Shown piece by piece: positions 1 to 12,942 of a stretch of DNA of 64,000 nt. Made by a program: the position numbers and the translations under genes. Origin of the DNA: Alviniconcha marisindica (Eukaryota > Mollusca > Gastropoda > Provannidae); NCBI GenBank assembly GCA_018857735.1, contig JABMCL010000194.1, forward strand, positions 613,501 to 677,500, written 5' to 3'. The notes under the pieces are model-generated. The model saw nothing but the letters and a program-made list of their open reading frames with translations, was not told the origin of the DNA and made no database searches. The first letter of the stretch is position 1. Every line of letters starts with the position of its first letter.

Positions 1-345
1 ATGAAATGGCTACACTAGCACTGTTTTGTTAAACAGTGGAATGAAATGGCTACACTAACATTTTTTTGTTAAACAGTGAAATGAAATGGCTACACAGGCA
101 TTGTTTTGTTAAACAGTGGAATGAAATGGCTACACTAGCACTGTTTTGTTAAACAGTGGATTGAAATGGCTACACTAACATTTGTTAAACAGTGGAATGA
201 AATGGCTCCTTCACTAGCATTGTTTTGTTAAACAGTGGATTGAAATGGCTACGCTGGCATTGTTTAGTGGAACAGTGAAATGAAATGGCTCCGTCACTAG
301 CCATTGTTTTGTTAAACAGTGGATTGAAATGGCTACGCTAGCACC
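1..345. repeat. Minisatellite, about 46-bp unit
   Basis: About eight copies of a unit containing ATGAAATGGCTACACTAGCA and TGTTTTGTTAAACAGTGGA are seen. The array is cut by the window edge and degrades toward position 345. Short open frames across it are by-products. Confidence 0.92.
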
Positions 346-1587
346 GTTTTGTGAACTAGACAGCGGAAGGAAATGGGTAAACCGGCACTGCCTGGTGGAA
401 TTGGTATACAGAAACGGCAGAACGACTGGGTGTACTGGCTGTGTTTGATGAAGCGAGTTTGCATAGACCTTGCGATGAAATGAGTACAGCCCGGCTAAGT
501 CGGCCGTCGTCAGCAAACGTGGGGGGGGGGGGGGGATGCATTGTAAACTGACAATGTACACGGAGACAGTCCACTTGTTTGAGACCCAGGCAAAATAACT
601 TTGGTCTTGCCCCAGCCCCTCCCAGACGGCAGTTTGCGCAGTTAGCATATTGGGCTCCCCAGGGAGGGGGCTAGAATTGAGGCTGAAGTCCCAGCCCTCG
701 CCAACCCTCGGCAGACTGAGTAATCCCCCCCTGCCGCTACAGTCCCTCGCCCTCTTGAAATGCAGATTCATTGAGACATATTGACCCTCGCTACAATGGG
801 GAGGCACGAGTGGATCGGGTCAGAGTAGTCAGCTGATCCTTACAGAGAAAGGTGAATCATAGGAGAGGTGGTACGGCCGTCGCTGTATCTTGGAAAGTTG
901 GGGGGGGGGGGGGGGATGGTTATGGATGCTGAGTGACTGTCCAAAGAGATTATAGGAGACGTTGACCGTGGTGCTTTTTTTTGGGGGGGGGCGAAGTTTT
1001 AGCTAACGCAAACTATTGAAAAGTAGATTACTGAAGACGTCGCTACAATGGAGATAAGGAGCGGATCAAATCAGAGAGTTTAGCTGATGCCGGCTGTTGA
1101 AAGAGAGATGATTTGAGACGTATTGACTGTCGCTCCCTCTCCCCGGGGAGGGAGGAGCGGATCAGATCAGAGTGGTCAGCTGATGCTGAGGGTTGAGGGG
1201 AAGATCATAGGAGATTTGCGTGAACAAGGAGGAAGGGATCATTTCGGGGGTGGGGGGAGGGGGTTGCTATTGTGTATGTGGAGAAAGCGGGGAGGAAGGA
1301 GTTCATCTCAGTGTCAATCACGTACTGCAGGTTTAAGGTGGATTGTGACGCCCTCTTGTCGCGAACACAAATATTTATTTCATATTTGTTCGTAACAATA
1401 CATTAACAGCAGAGCAGCCGAACCGTGCAACAAGCATACTTTTCTTATATTAGTACGGCCCTAATATTACATAAATAGTCGCCAACCGCGATTATATAGA
1501 CAACAAGACGAACGTCAAACGAAATTGTAATAAGGGCTGGAGGGCTTGAGCACTGTAAACGTGCAGCTGCTGTGATTCCTTGATACT
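346..1587. other. Non-coding DNA with G runs and a diverged roughly 120-bp tandem repeat
   Basis: G runs lie at 521-535, 899-915 and 980-991. From about 770 to 1240 a diverged unit recurs three to four times, recognisable by GAGCGGATCAGATCAGAG followed by GTCAGCTGATGC and AGATCATAGGAGA. No gene is supported. Confidence 0.55.
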
Positions 1588-2144
1588 TAGACCCTACGTG
1601 ACGGGGCCTTAGCTCAAAGTGTGACCCTACGAGACGTGGCCTTAGCTCAAAGTGTGACCCTACGAGACGGGGCCTTAGCTCAAAGTGTGACCCTACGAGA
1701 CGGGGCCTTAGCTCAAAGTGTGACCCTACGAGACGGGGCCTTAGCTCAAAGTGTGACCCTACGTGACGTGGCCTTAGCTCAAAGTGTGACCCTACGAGAC
1801 GTGGCCTTAGCTCAAAGTGTGACCCTACGAGACGGGGCCTTAGCTCAAAGTGTGACCCTACGAGACGTGGCCTTAGCTCAAAGTGTGACCCTACGAGACG
1901 GGGCCTTAGCTCAAAGTGTGACCCTACGAGACGGGGCCTTAGCTCAAAGTGTGACCCTACGAGACGTGGCCTTAGCTCAAAGTGTGACCCTACGAGACGG
2001 GGCCTTTAGCTCAAAGTGTGACCCTACGAGACGGGGCCTTAGCTCAAAGTGTGACCCTACGAGACGGGGCCTTTAGCTCAAAGTGTGACCCTACGAGACG
2101 GGGCCTTAGCTCAAAGTGTGACCCTACGAGACGGGGCCTTAGCT
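1588..2144. repeat. Minisatellite, 33-bp unit
   Basis: About 17 copies of GTGTGACCCTACGAGACGGG plus GCCTTAGCTCAAA are present. Because 33 is a multiple of three, a frame reading VTLRDGALAQS repeats stays open, but it lacks an ATG and breaks where a T is inserted (GGCCTTTAGC). I do not call it coding. Confidence 0.95.
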
Positions 2145-4054
2145 GACAATAAATGCCCAGTGGAGGAGCTGCCCTGTTGCAAGGGTCAGGTGAAACTGCA
2201 GGTGAAAGGGTAGCGGGCATAGCACGCCGACCGTGCGCCACCCGAGTGTGCAGTTCTGTTACACGCCACATGACCGTGATTCGTCGTGCAGGGGAAGATC
2301 CGTCTCGCAGGAACACTTGCGCTGAGCCCAACACAACGATGTGTCGATCACGCTTAACTGACCACACGTTCCACTCTGTTGCTTATTCTCTCTTGGGCTA
2401 CGCGCGACGCGCCAGGGCTTCAACATCTCAGACGGGGTCTGAAAGAATTGTAATTTTTTCCCCATTGAGTTTTCTTGCAAGTCGCCTGAAGATTATTATT
2501 CAATCAGGGGTTAAGTCAGTCAAATCCTCGCCAACAAAGCGTGTATTGACTTTTACTGCATCACGAAAACCATTTCATCCACGCTGGCGCAGCCAGACGA
2601 TTTTTCAAAGATCTGTAGCTGATTTGTAAGGTATCGGAAATCATGCGGGACTCGTCTGCGGGTCGTTATTGTTCCATTCCAGACAGATTTGTTTTCCTCT
2701 TACGATAGTTGGGGGGGGAGGGGGGTAGTGTTTCTTCAATCAAGAGGGTGGATGGTGGTAATGTTTCTTCAAACAGGGATACAGTGGGTGGTGAATAGAC
2801 GGCCTAGTCTGTCGAGTGTGGTAGCAAAGTTCTGAGAATTAATGGAAAACAGTTGGTGGTCGTCATTTGAGTTGTAAACTTCGTCTTCTATTTTTTCTTC
2901 TTCTCACCCTTCAGTTGTAAAGGAAAAAACGGTGTTCTTTTGAAGCAAGGAAAAACATCATGCTACTCTCTCTCTCTCTCTCTCTGGGAAAAAAGTGTGG
3001 GTGGGTGGGTGGGTTGGGGGGGGGGGGGGGGGTCAGTAAACATATAATTTTCACTGAAGAACCCCCATCGTTGAATTGCTGCCCCCCCCCCCCTTTCCTC
3101 TCCTCTCTTAGCCTTGTTGGTCTGTTTCCTTTGGTTTCTTCCTTCTGCCGCCCTTGGCTCGTCACATCCATCTCCCTTGGTTTGTTCAGGATGGCGGTAA
3201 AGACCGGGTCCCAGTGTAGGATCCAACAGATCTCTCTTCACTCAGATGTACTGGTGGGGGGGGGGGGGGGTCCGGGTCACCCCCTCCCCTCCGTCCCTCC
3301 CCAAACCGGCAGACTGATGTGTTCGGTGTTACAGGGAAGTCCAACAGAAATGACGGGAGGCGGAGACCAGCGATGTGCCGGTTGCTGTCGGTCTGAAGGA
3401 GAGGGTTGGGTGGAAAGGATGAACGGCGGAGATGGCTTTGCATCTTGAGGGGGGGTGGGGGGGGGGGGGGGGGGGGGGGGGCTTGAGATATATTGACCCC
3501 GACTTTGCTAGAAGGGGTGAGATGGATGGATGTATTTGAAACAAAATAAAGTAATAAAACAACACACACAGAGCATAGTACGATTTGAAAGCACGAGAAA
3601 AATAGTAGTACAATTGTCAGTAACACTCAGCAAGGCAAAGACGGCACATCTGACAACGATCACTTGAATCAAAATTAGTTCGGGCGACAGATACGTAACC
3701 GGTTACCAGGGAGATTTATGACCCAGACACCGTTGTGAAATGGTTAACTTTAATCAGACTGAAGTTTCATCTGCGAGTGCCAACAAGAAAAAACGGAACA
3801 ATTTCGTCAATATAGTAGAATTTGAGATTACTTTCCGTCTGTAGCTCTATGTTCACTGGCGCACACCCCGATGCCCTTCTGTCGGTTAGCTAGCCATCGA
3901 TTCTGTTGAATGGGTGTCCCTTTTTGTTCATTATGTTCACGTCGTTTTCAGACGGAAGATTCACGAAGCGTCTATGAAAAGGACGCGGTTTCCATTTCTC
4001 TCTTTTCATGGTGTTTGCAAGTATTCGGACAAAGAAAGAAAGGACGAGGGAAAG

Positions 4055-4056
<2 letters not shown>
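2145..4056. other. Non-coding DNA with low-complexity tracts
   Basis: Contains short CT runs (2966-2985) and several poly-G or poly-C runs (about 3017-3032, 3083-3093, 3257-3270 and 3450-3480). Overlapping short frames on both strands here carry proline/glycine runs from these tracts and show no domain. No gene is supported. Confidence 0.55.
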
Positions 4057-4115
<59 letters not shown>

Positions 4116-4152
4116 ACAGGGCATGTAGGTAGACTGAAGAACCGCGCGCGCA

Positions 4153-4205
<53 letters not shown>

Positions 4206-4435
4206 ACAGGGCATGTAAGTAAACTGTAGGACCACACACAGCAAAAAACTAGACGGGGCTTGTAAGTAAACTACAGGACCACACACCCACACACAAAAAT
4301 CGTAGACAGGGCATGTGAGTAAAATATAGGACCACACACATACAGAGAAAAACTAGACAGGGCATGTAAGTAAACTATAGAACTACACACCCAAAAACTA
4401 GACAGGGTTTGTAAGTAAACTACGGGACCCAGACT
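4057..4435. repeat. CA microsatellites with interleaved minisatellite
   Basis: CA runs lie at 4057-4112 and 4148-4202. Between and after them, a unit with ACTAGACAGGGCATGTAAGT followed by AAACTATAGGACCACACAC repeats about six times, each copy ending in a CA-rich stub. The CA run may have been part of the unit that was amplified. Confidence 0.88.
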
Positions 4436-4779
4436 GGGGCAACTGGTGTTTGTGCAATAAACTGGCTTCAGGGCGATAAGCCAGCAGACCGACGCGACTA
4501 AGGCAAGGCTATGATTTACAGGCAGCGAGGCGTCTGCCCTGGGCCCCCTACCCTCCAGCCACAAGACGGTCGACGGGATCATCGTTGGAGTACTCTCCCC
4601 CAAAATCGATCCCTTGTTGCTTTTTTTCCCCCCTCGTACGAGCCTCGACCACTTGAGTGTTGGGAGAAACCCGTTTGGACAGATGAATGTGCCGGCAATC
4701 AAGATTTATTTGCCGTTTCGTCCTCGTCCGAGTCGCCGGCAATATTTTCGCCTAACTATTCCTGGCACTTAGTCGATCG

Positions 4780-5110
4780 TTGACCTGCTGGCGTTGTTGG
4801 TATCAAGACAGCCGTACAATTGCTAGTTTCATCGTCAGTGTCGATCGAAGTTTGCTTTGGTACCGAGATAGTTGTGCAATGGCCGCTGATGAAGTTGTTG
4901 ACCTGCTCGCGTGATTGGTATCCAGACAGTTGTTCAATCGCAGCTTCAGTCGTCGCTGTCGATCGAAGCGGGGTTGGTACCGACGGTAGTTGTGCAACGG
5001 CTGTTGAAGTAGACGGACGGCGTGGCCGGTACTGAGACAGTTGCACAGTTAATTATCGATCTTCCTCGAAGTTTGCTGGGTACCAAGACAGCGCGGACTG
5101 TCCCGCCGGA
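4780..5110. repeat. Diverged tandem repeat, about 62-65-bp unit
   Basis: Four to five diverged copies share GGTACCGAGACAGTTGTGCA-like and TCGATCGAAGTTTGC-like segments. The flanks (4436-4779 and 5111-5540) show no gene I can support. Confidence 0.65.
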
Positions 5111-5540
5111 GAAGTCGACCTGCCCCCCCTGATTGGTAGGAAATGAAGACTTTTTTCTTCTTGCCGTACCTAGTCTCGTTTTGTTCTGCCGTCCACCCGT
5201 TACTTTCCTGCAGGTACCACGACCTCTTTGTAATGGCTCCATAAGTCGTACTCTCGCACGTAGTCGGTTTCAAGAGGGATGGATACTTGTTGGTTATTCC
5301 TTGTTGTCTTGGCATATTGTTATGCAGATGTATGCACGTTGCTGTAGTTGACCTATCTTTTGCGTGATACAGCCAGTTGGCCTACATGCGTGATGGGGCT
5401 CACCACTGCAATAGTCTCTGTATTAGCGTGGGTGCTATGACAGCTGTTAAGTGGCTGTATAACGTCCGTGTTGGTAGACAGACAGTACGAGTTCATCGTT
5501 AGTCATGAGTCTGGTGCAAACACAACTGCATGACGGCCGT

Positions 5541-6085
5541 GGAGTGGTGGCACAGTGGTCACTGTCTTGCTGCCAAGGTACTTGTCCACTGGCTACTTTA
5601 GTCGTAACAGCCGATTGATGAGTAGCTAGTTTACTCGTAGCAATATAGTCAATTGAATCGCAACAGCCAGTTGGTCAGTGTCTAGTTAAACCATGGAGGT
5701 CAAGTGAACAGTGGCTGGTATAGTCGTAACAGCCAAATGGTCAGTGTCTAGTTAAGCCACCCAGGTCAACTGGACAGTGGCTGGTTTAGTCGTAACGGCC
5801 TGAACTAGTTTAGTCACAACAGCCTTGACGGTGACCAGTTCATAACAGCCATCTAGACAGTGACTGGTTTATAACAGCCATCTAGACAGTGACTGGTTTG
5901 GTTTATAACAGCCATTTAGACAGTGACTGGTTTATAACAGCCATTTAGACAGTGACTGGTTTGGTTTATAACAGCCATTTAGACAGTGACTACAACTGGT
6001 AAGTGTGTAGTTGTAGCAGCCAGTTGGGAAGTGTCTAGTTGTAATAGCCAGCCGGTCAGTAACTGGTTTAGTCTTGACAGCCAAT
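5541..6085. repeat. Diverged tandem repeat with CAGCCA/AGTGACTGGTTT core
   Basis: Copies of a unit with GTAACAGCCA, then GACAGTG and CTGGTTTAGTC, are spaced 40-60 bp apart up to about 5820. They then shorten to about 29-42 bp (CAGTGACTGGTTTATAACAG and CCATTTAGA) at 5830-5995. The short units look like the most recent expansion. Confidence 0.75.
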
Positions 6086-6244
6086 TGGTGCCCAGGTATT
6101 TTATAATTCTGAATGATTTATTGTCCCAGTCTGTGATTTTGGTCATTGGCGGTTTGAATTTCCCCCCCCCAAAGAAGAGTTTTCTGCGATAACTTGTCCT
6201 AAAACTTCTGCCTGCTTGCCAGGATTCCAGAAAGTTGCGTTTTG

Positions 6245-7196
6245 TCCCAGATGACACAGGTAACCCCTTGCATCGAACGTTTGTCCCAGATGCTACATAC
6301 AGCTAGATTTTTGCACTGAACGTCTATCCCGGATGCTACATACAGCTAGGCCCTTGCATTGAACGTGTGTCCCAGATGACACTGGTGGACCCTTGCATTT
6401 AACGTTTGTCCCAGCTAACACAGGTAGACCTTGCATTTAACGTGTGTCCCAGATAACACAGGTAGACCTTGCGTTTAACGTTTGTCCCAGATAACACAGG
6501 TAGACCTTGCGTTTAACGTTTGCCCCAGATAACACAGGTAGACCTTGCGTTTAACGTTTGCCCCAGATAACACAGGTAGACCTTGCGTTTAACGTTTGCC
6601 CCAGATAACACAGGTAGACCTTGCGTTTAACGTTTGCCCCAGATAACACAGGTAGACCTTGCGTTTAACGTTTGCCCCAGATAACACAGGTAGACCTTGC
6701 GTTTAACGTTTGCCCCAGATAACACAGGTAGACCTTGCGTTTAACGTTTGCCCCAGATAACACAGGTAGACCTTGCGTTTAACGTTTGGCCCAGATAACA
6801 CAGGTAGACCTTGCGTTTAACGTTTGGCCCAGATAACACAGGTAGACCTTGCGTTTAACGTTTGCCCCAGATAACACAGGTAGACCTTGCGTTTAACGTT
6901 TGCCCCAAATAACACAGGTAGACCTTGCGTTTAACGTTTGCCCCAAATAACACAGGTAGACCTTGCGTTTAACGTTTGCCCCAGATAACACAGGTAGACC
7001 TTGCGTTTAACGTTTGGCCCCAGATAACACAGGTAGACCTTGCGTTTAACGTTTGCCCCAGATAACACAGGTAGACCTTGCGTTTAACGTTTGGCCCAGA
7101 TAACACAGGTAGACCTTGCATTTAACGTTTGGCCCAGATAACACAGGTAGACCTTGCGTTTAACGTTTGCCCCAGATAACACAGGTAGACCTTGCA
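6245..7196. repeat. Minisatellite, 38-bp unit
   Basis: About 25 copies of GTTTGCCCCAGATAACACAG plus GTAGACCTTGCGTTTAAC are present. The 5' copies (6245-6480) are diverged and the central ones are almost identical, a typical sign of internal expansion. Confidence 0.96.
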
Positions 7197-7494
7197 TTCA
7201 GCCATCCCTCCTCGCGCTGTAGCCCGGGTCGCTTGGTGTTGCGAGTGGTCAGCGACAGGCGAGTGCGTGGGCACTGCACGTGAGGGATGAAGATGGCCGC
7301 TGCTGGCTGCCGTTGTTGGCAGATTAGCCACCGCCATTGTGGCTCAGTGCCTTGATGCCGACATAGCCACCAGTAACGCTGCAGACGTGGCAACGGGATT
7401 ATGCGACGGATCACCGTCCGTATCCGCCACCCGTGTCGTACGCGCCACGTGGCACACAGGCGGCTTTCTGCCTGTCGTTGGCCAGGTGTCAGTA

Positions 7495-7935
7495 TTCACA
7501 GTCCCTGTGATACGCTGCTAGATGTCCGGTACAGTCCCTGTGATACGCTGCTAGATGTCCGGTACAGTCCCTGTGATACGCTGCTAGATGTCCGGTATAG
7601 TCCCTGTGATACGCTGCTAGATGTCCGGTACAGTCCCTGTGATACGCTGCTAGATGTCCGGTACAGTCCCTGTAGTACGCTGCTAGATGTCTGGTACAGT
7701 CCCTGTGATACTCCGCCAGATGTCTGGGTACAGTCCCTGTGATACTCTGCCAGATGTCTGGGTACAGTCCCTGTGATACTCTGCCAGATGTCTGAGTACA
7801 GTCCGTACTGCCAGATGTCTGGGTACAGTCCCTGTGATTTTCTGCCAGATGTCTGGGTACAGTCCCTGTGATACTCTGCCAGATGTCTGGGTACAGTCCC
7901 TGTGATACGCTGCCAGATGTCTGGTACAGCGTCAG
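7495..7935. repeat. Minisatellite, 33-34-bp unit
   Basis: About 13 copies of ACAGTCCCTGTGATACGCTG plus CTAGATGTCCGGT are present. The second half switches to a 34-bp variant with TCTGCCAGATGTCTGGGT. Both strands stay open in part for length reasons only. Confidence 0.95.
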
Positions 7936-8460
7936 CAGCCTCTGCCGCATCCCCCCCTCCCCCCACCCCCACCATAACCTTTGATCGGGTTCCCTCCCTG
8001 TCTGGAAGGAAACGCGTCTCTCGGCGCGTCCTAACCACTATGACACCGCCCCCTGTCTTCACAATCAATACCGCCAGACAGGCCAGGAGTGAGGGTGGGG
8101 GAGTACAGAGATTGTCCGAGTCTCGACCCCAAGTCTAGGGTAGCCTGGAAGGCGGTGACGCGTTGGTCAGGGCTTGACCCAGACGTTGTGACGTGACGTA
8201 TTGATGTGTGACGTTGTCACGTCTTGCCCAAGTCATCGCACGTGCAACACGTAACGTCATTACCGGCGTCCCTGGAGATGGCGCCAGGAGAGGCGGGAAG
8301 ACACAGTTCAGGTATTGTTCTCAGAAATTTCACTTTCACTTTTTACACATCGTCTTTCTCTCGCAACTTCAACTCCAACTCCAACCCGCCTGTCGTGTTT
8401 TTATTCCTTTGGCCGGCTCCTTCTCCATGACATGGCGTTTGTGAGTGTGTGTTTTTTTTA
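7936..8460. other. Unique-looking non-coding DNA
   Basis: C-rich at 7950-7970. I see no exon with both splice sites and no repeat family member. Confidence 0.5.
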
Positions 8461-8461
8461 A

Positions 8462-8575
8462 CGAAAAAAAGGAAAAAGTTCAGTGTTGCTTTACCGCCAC
8501 AGAGACGATAAGGACACGCGACTGTTAGGGACGGGGAGCCCAGCACGGCCACATCCACTTTCACACAGCTCCTGA

Positions 8576-8582
<7 letters not shown>
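8462..8582 (-). mobile_element. SINE-like fragment (shared 3' domain, no tRNA head)
   Basis: Contains GTTGCTTTACCGCCACAGAG, then a GTTAGGGACGGGGAGCCCAG-like stretch and CACACAGCTCCTGAACTCTG. The same order is seen at 25070-25320 and 57640-57740. Strand is set by comparison with the tail of the tRNA-derived SINEs. Confidence 0.65.
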
Positions 8583-8629
<47 letters not shown>

Positions 8630-8643
8630 GTTGTGTGTGTGTG
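8580..8643. repeat. GT microsatellite
   Basis: Nearly pure GT dinucleotide run with one interruption (GTTGTTGTG), lying between two SINE-like copies. Confidence 0.95.
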
Positions 8644-8645
8644 AG

Positions 8646-8966
8646 AGAGAGATAAACATGGTGCTTAACGTCCACAGAAACCATAAAACTTATTAGGGAC
8701 GGGGAGAAGGGGGTATGGAGGTGGGGGGAGAGGGAGATAATATACCTATCGCTACACTGTCACCACCAGAATGACTTCTGCATTAAGGTGGGCAACGATG
8801 AGAGCCATTTTAATGTTTGATTAATTGTGAGGGACAAAGTCACAAGACAGTATCCACAGACCACAACTTTTGAAGTGAAAGGAGAGCCGAAGCAGATTCG
8901 AACCGAGGTCCCTCTGCTTACTAGCCTAACGCCTTACCGCTAGGCTAAACCGGCTCACAAGGGAGA
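8646..8966 (-). mobile_element. tRNA-derived SINE, near full length
   Basis: On the minus strand the head reads GTGAGCCGGTTTAGCCTAGC followed by GGTAAGGCGTTAGGC (A-box-like), then CCTCGGTTCGAATCTGC (B-box-like). A body about 200 bp long follows and ends in CTAATAAGTTTTATGGTTTC and TGTGGACGTTAAGCACC. The copies at 25816 and 31340 have the same head and tail. Confidence 0.85.
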
Positions 8967-8969
8967 GAG

Positions 8970-9415
8970 AGAGAGTTTTCATAGGTGTCCGGAAAACAAG
9001 GCCCAAACATACCCAAGTCCAGGCGAACGGTGCACGTGAGAGCGGCGTAGTACTTTATTCACTTGTCTTTGGTTGATCTTCTCTAAAGTGTTGCTCGAGC
9101 TTCGGGCGACAAGAACCAACCGTCGTTTGTTGCCAACGTCAGACGAGATGGCGTCAACCCTTGTTACTCACTCCTGACGAGTTGCCGACATTGACTGCCG
9201 ACATCTCAGGTAGCAGGTAGATTGATTTCGTAGTCAGTGCTTGATTACCGTCCGTGCTTGCAGGTGTTGTCTGTTGGAAGATAGCTTGTCACCTTGCCCT
9301 ACTGGCAGTATGTAGGCCACTGGAAGCATCGATTTGGTTATTTCCGTAAAGTTGAGCTGGCAGTCAGAATTAAAACAGTTCCTAAGGTTTTGATTGCATT
9401 CTGAGCTTGCATCTG
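8970..9415. other. Unique-looking non-coding DNA
   Basis: A minus-strand frame here (about 9234-9419) reads protein-like with several cysteines (ECNQNLRNCF) but runs directly out of a GA repeat, and I cannot pair it with a convincing acceptor. Not called as a gene. Confidence 0.4.
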
Positions 9416-9418
9416 TCT

Positions 9419-9558
<140 letters not shown>

Positions 9559-9715
9559 CACACACACAAACACCCCGCATTCTTTTCCAGCAGTCAGCGT
9601 TACCGTCTTTCTCTGCATTCAGTCTTATCCATCAGTCAGTGTCTTCACTCCTTCATAATCTCTCCTTTTTTCTTTTTTTGGAGGGGGGGGGGGGGGGGGG
9701 GGTTAATCTCCTCAC

Positions 9716-9772
9716 CTCGTCCTGAGGTGACTACGCTGTTGACGGGACGTTAAAGTCCAAGAACGAATGCCT
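9716..9772 (-). mobile_element. Head fragment of the 700-bp interspersed repeat family
   Basis: On the minus strand, ACTTTAACGTCCCGTCAACA followed by GCGTAGTCACCTCAGGACGA matches the start of the copy at 38058 (TTTTAACGTCCTGTCAACAG then CACAGGGTCACCTCAGGAC). Confidence 0.6.
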
Positions 9773-10590
<818 letters not shown>

Positions 10591-10804
10591 CTGACAGTCG
10601 TGTAGATAGATCTACAGATGGTGGCTGGTGCCGTCCTTCTCGTGGGGAGGATAATCGATGCAAGAGACTCTAGGATAGCAGGGGTTGTGTCCCTTGCAGT
10701 CGCTGCGGCAGAGAAGCCACGGGGGCTAAGAAGTCGCGACGGTTACTTTGTGTGGGCGGTAGGGATAGTTTGCACAGGTAAACGGTACTTCATTCATTAA
10801 TGGT

Positions 10805-11005
10805 TTCAGAGGTTGCTGTCAGAGCTCTGGGGCTGCGTGAAAGTGGAGGTGGCCGTACTGGGCTCTCTATCCCTAACAGTCCTTATGGTCTCTACGGTAA
10901 AGCAACACGCTGAAACTCGGTGTTAAATTCGTGGTGGCCGTCCTGGGCTCTCCATCCCTAATAGTCCTTGTGTGGACGTAAAGCAACATTGAACTTGAAT
11001 CAGGT
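10805..11005 (+). mobile_element. SINE-like fragments, two in tandem
   Basis: Two adjacent pieces each carry GGTGGCCGTACTGGGCTCTC-like sequence, then a CCCTAACAGTCCTTATGGTC-like stretch and a GTAAAGCAACA tail. This is the family seen at 25070, 55345 and 57595. Confidence 0.65.
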
Positions 11006-11680
11006 TGCAGTCTGTGAGGCAGGACGTCGTGCATGGTTTGTTGCCCGGCAACTCAGAGAGGAACTAAGTGGGCAAGCGACGAAAGCGTGCTTTTGTTGTG
11101 TGCAACGTAAGTAGTGCATCACGACTGTATATATCGCTTTAACTGGTACAGCAGAGGGGACAAGACCTTTCTGTTTTACTATTTTTCTAAAATGAGAACG
11201 TGTGTGTGTTCTCAGTTTCTTTCCTCCTCATTGTTGAAGGCCGCGTTTTGTGTAGGCGCAAGACTAATATGTTATGTTATGAGGTATGTCAAAGCTTTGT
11301 GTAGGCGCACCGCATCCTGCAGGATTAGTCTGTTACGGGTGGGTGGTCAAGGTTTTGTGTAGGCGCACCGCATCCTGCAGGATTAATCAATTACAGGTGG
11401 ATGGTCAAAGCTTTGAACCCCTCAGTGCCAGCTGCTGGGGTCTGAAGGAGAAGTGAACAGAACAGAGCTTTGGGGGACTTTGGGACGGAGACTTTTTAGC
11501 AGAGCTTCACTGGGGGACTTTGGAACAGCTTCATTGAGGGACTTTCGAACAGAGCTTCATTGGGGGACACTTCTTCTTTTTTTCTTTTTTTTTGGGGGGG
11601 GGGCTTTCGGACAGAGTTTCGTTGGGAGACTTTCAAACTGGCTTGGGGGGGGGGGTTAGAGTTGGGGTGGGAAAGTAAGT
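11006..11680. other. Non-coding DNA with a local ACTTTGGG/AGCTTCA repeat
   Basis: At 11275-11420 a 50-60-bp unit with TTTTGTGTAGGCGCACCGCA repeats two to three times. At 11455-11650 a unit of about 30 bp (GGGGGACTTTGGAACAGAGC) repeats about five times. No gene is supported. Confidence 0.6.
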
Positions 11681-11681
11681 A

Positions 11682-11745
11682 CACATGGTGCTTAACGTCC
11701 ACAGAAACCATAAGGCGTATAAGGGACGGGGGGAAGGGGGTTCTT
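11682..11745 (-). mobile_element. SINE tail fragment
   Basis: Sequence ACATGGTGCTTAACGTCCAC, then AGAAACCATAAGGCGTATAA, is the reverse complement of the 3' end of the tRNA-derived SINE at 25816. Confidence 0.75.
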
Positions 11746-12066
11746 CTTTGGGGGACTTTTTATCACCTGGGCCTCAACCCCATACTGCACCCATCGGTCC
11801 AAACCTCTCCCATCCCCCCCCCCCCCCCCCCCCCCCCCCCCCACCCCTCCCGGTTTGAAGGGCACCCAAAGCGAGGACGCGTCGCGGGCTGTGTCCATTG
11901 CGGTGGGAAACACATTTAGTCACTGTTCCACCCAAGTTAATTAACAGTCTAGTTTGTTAAATATCGACGTAGGAAAAAGTTTGTCTGTGACATCATGAAC
12001 ACGGCCGACATGTGGGGCGCACATGTCTGTTACGTCATGAGCCAACCGTTTTGTTACTGTCTTCAG

Positions 12067-12134
12067 TGGTAAGGAGCGAGCCAGTATGGCTGCGCCCTGA
12101 GGAACTGGGGTTTGACCTCGAGGAACTCAGAAAG
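12067..12134 (+). CDS. Candidate exon of an unidentified gene
   Basis: A pyrimidine-rich acceptor (gttttgttactgtcttcag) ends at 12066 and a donor (AGAAAG before gtactt) begins at 12135. The 68-nt segment is open in only one frame. It encodes 22 residues including WLRPEELGFDLEELRK, whose composition looks like an ordinary folded or helical protein and not a repeat. It starts needing one base from an earlier exon and ends in phase 0. I do not recognise the family. An in-frame partner may lie at 12485. Chance cannot be excluded for so short an exon. Confidence 0.35.
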
Positions 12135-12484
12135 GTACTTCTGTTGTCTAATTATTGATAGAACAACCATGCAATATTGGGACATTTCCTGCGTTTTCAG
12201 GCCACTTCGCGTGGTATATACTGCCACAGCGAGAGAATCATAAAGTTAGAACAGTTATACCATTGAGTGGGATAAGTGGGAATTGTCAGTGAAAACCAAC
12301 GCAAGGTCGTTGTTTTATCCACACCACTGAGAGGGGGACGGGAACGTGGGAGGAAGACTTGTCATAACGATGATTGCTGCTCCGGATGATTGCTGCTAGT
12401 GCTCCGGATGATTGCTGCTAGTGCTCGGAATGTTCACTTTATCAACACTAAACCAACAACAGCTCCTCTTTATCAATGAATAAG

Positions 12485-12553
12485 GTTGATTTGGCTTCCG
12501 CTGTCATCTGCAACAACGACGACGTGGAGAAGAAGTCCGTGTTGGCAGAGTGA
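12485..12553 (+). CDS. Candidate terminal exon of the same unidentified gene
   Basis: From GTTGATTTGG, after an AG at 12483-12484, a phase-0 frame encodes 22 residues (VDLASAVICNNDDVEKK and SVLAE) ending in TGA at 12551-12553. The phase matches the candidate exon ending at 12134, giving a 350-bp intron. The acceptor (ctcctctttatcaatgaataag) has only a moderate pyrimidine tract, and the frame could also start at an ATG at 12476. Weak support. Confidence 0.2.
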   Translation, partial: VDLASAVICNNDDVEKKSVLAE

Positions 12554-12773
12554 GGTAGTCGGTTGTATAGTTGAGCATTACACCATTACCTGGGAGAAAC
12601 TGTACAACCTGCTAGCTTTCCCTGACTCACGGAGGTACCGCACCTGTACCGTCGCCTGGGAGACGTTGTTGACTAAAACCTGAAGAATGGCTGCAGACGC
12701 TCGCTGCCATACAGGGGTGTATGGTCAGACTGAGGCAACTTCTGAGTGTCCTGAAGTTATACCACTAACGCAT

Positions 12774-12777
<4 letters not shown>

Positions 12778-12838
<61 letters not shown>

Positions 12839-12942
12839 GCTTTGTCTTTTTTCCCTCCTCCATCTTTTCCTCAACCAACAGAGGCAATATTCAGTACAGT
12901 ATTTGTACTTACCCCCCCCCCCCCCCCCCCCCCCCCCCAACA
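12778..12942. repeat. CT microsatellite (12778-12837) and C run (12912-12938)
   Basis: A CT run of about 58 bp and, after 75 bp of unique sequence, a 27-bp C run. Confidence 0.95.

Noticed and set aside
1621..2076. 151-residue frame of 11-residue repeats in the 33-bp array
   Set aside because: It has no ATG, it breaks where a T is inserted, and its openness follows from the unit length being a multiple of three.
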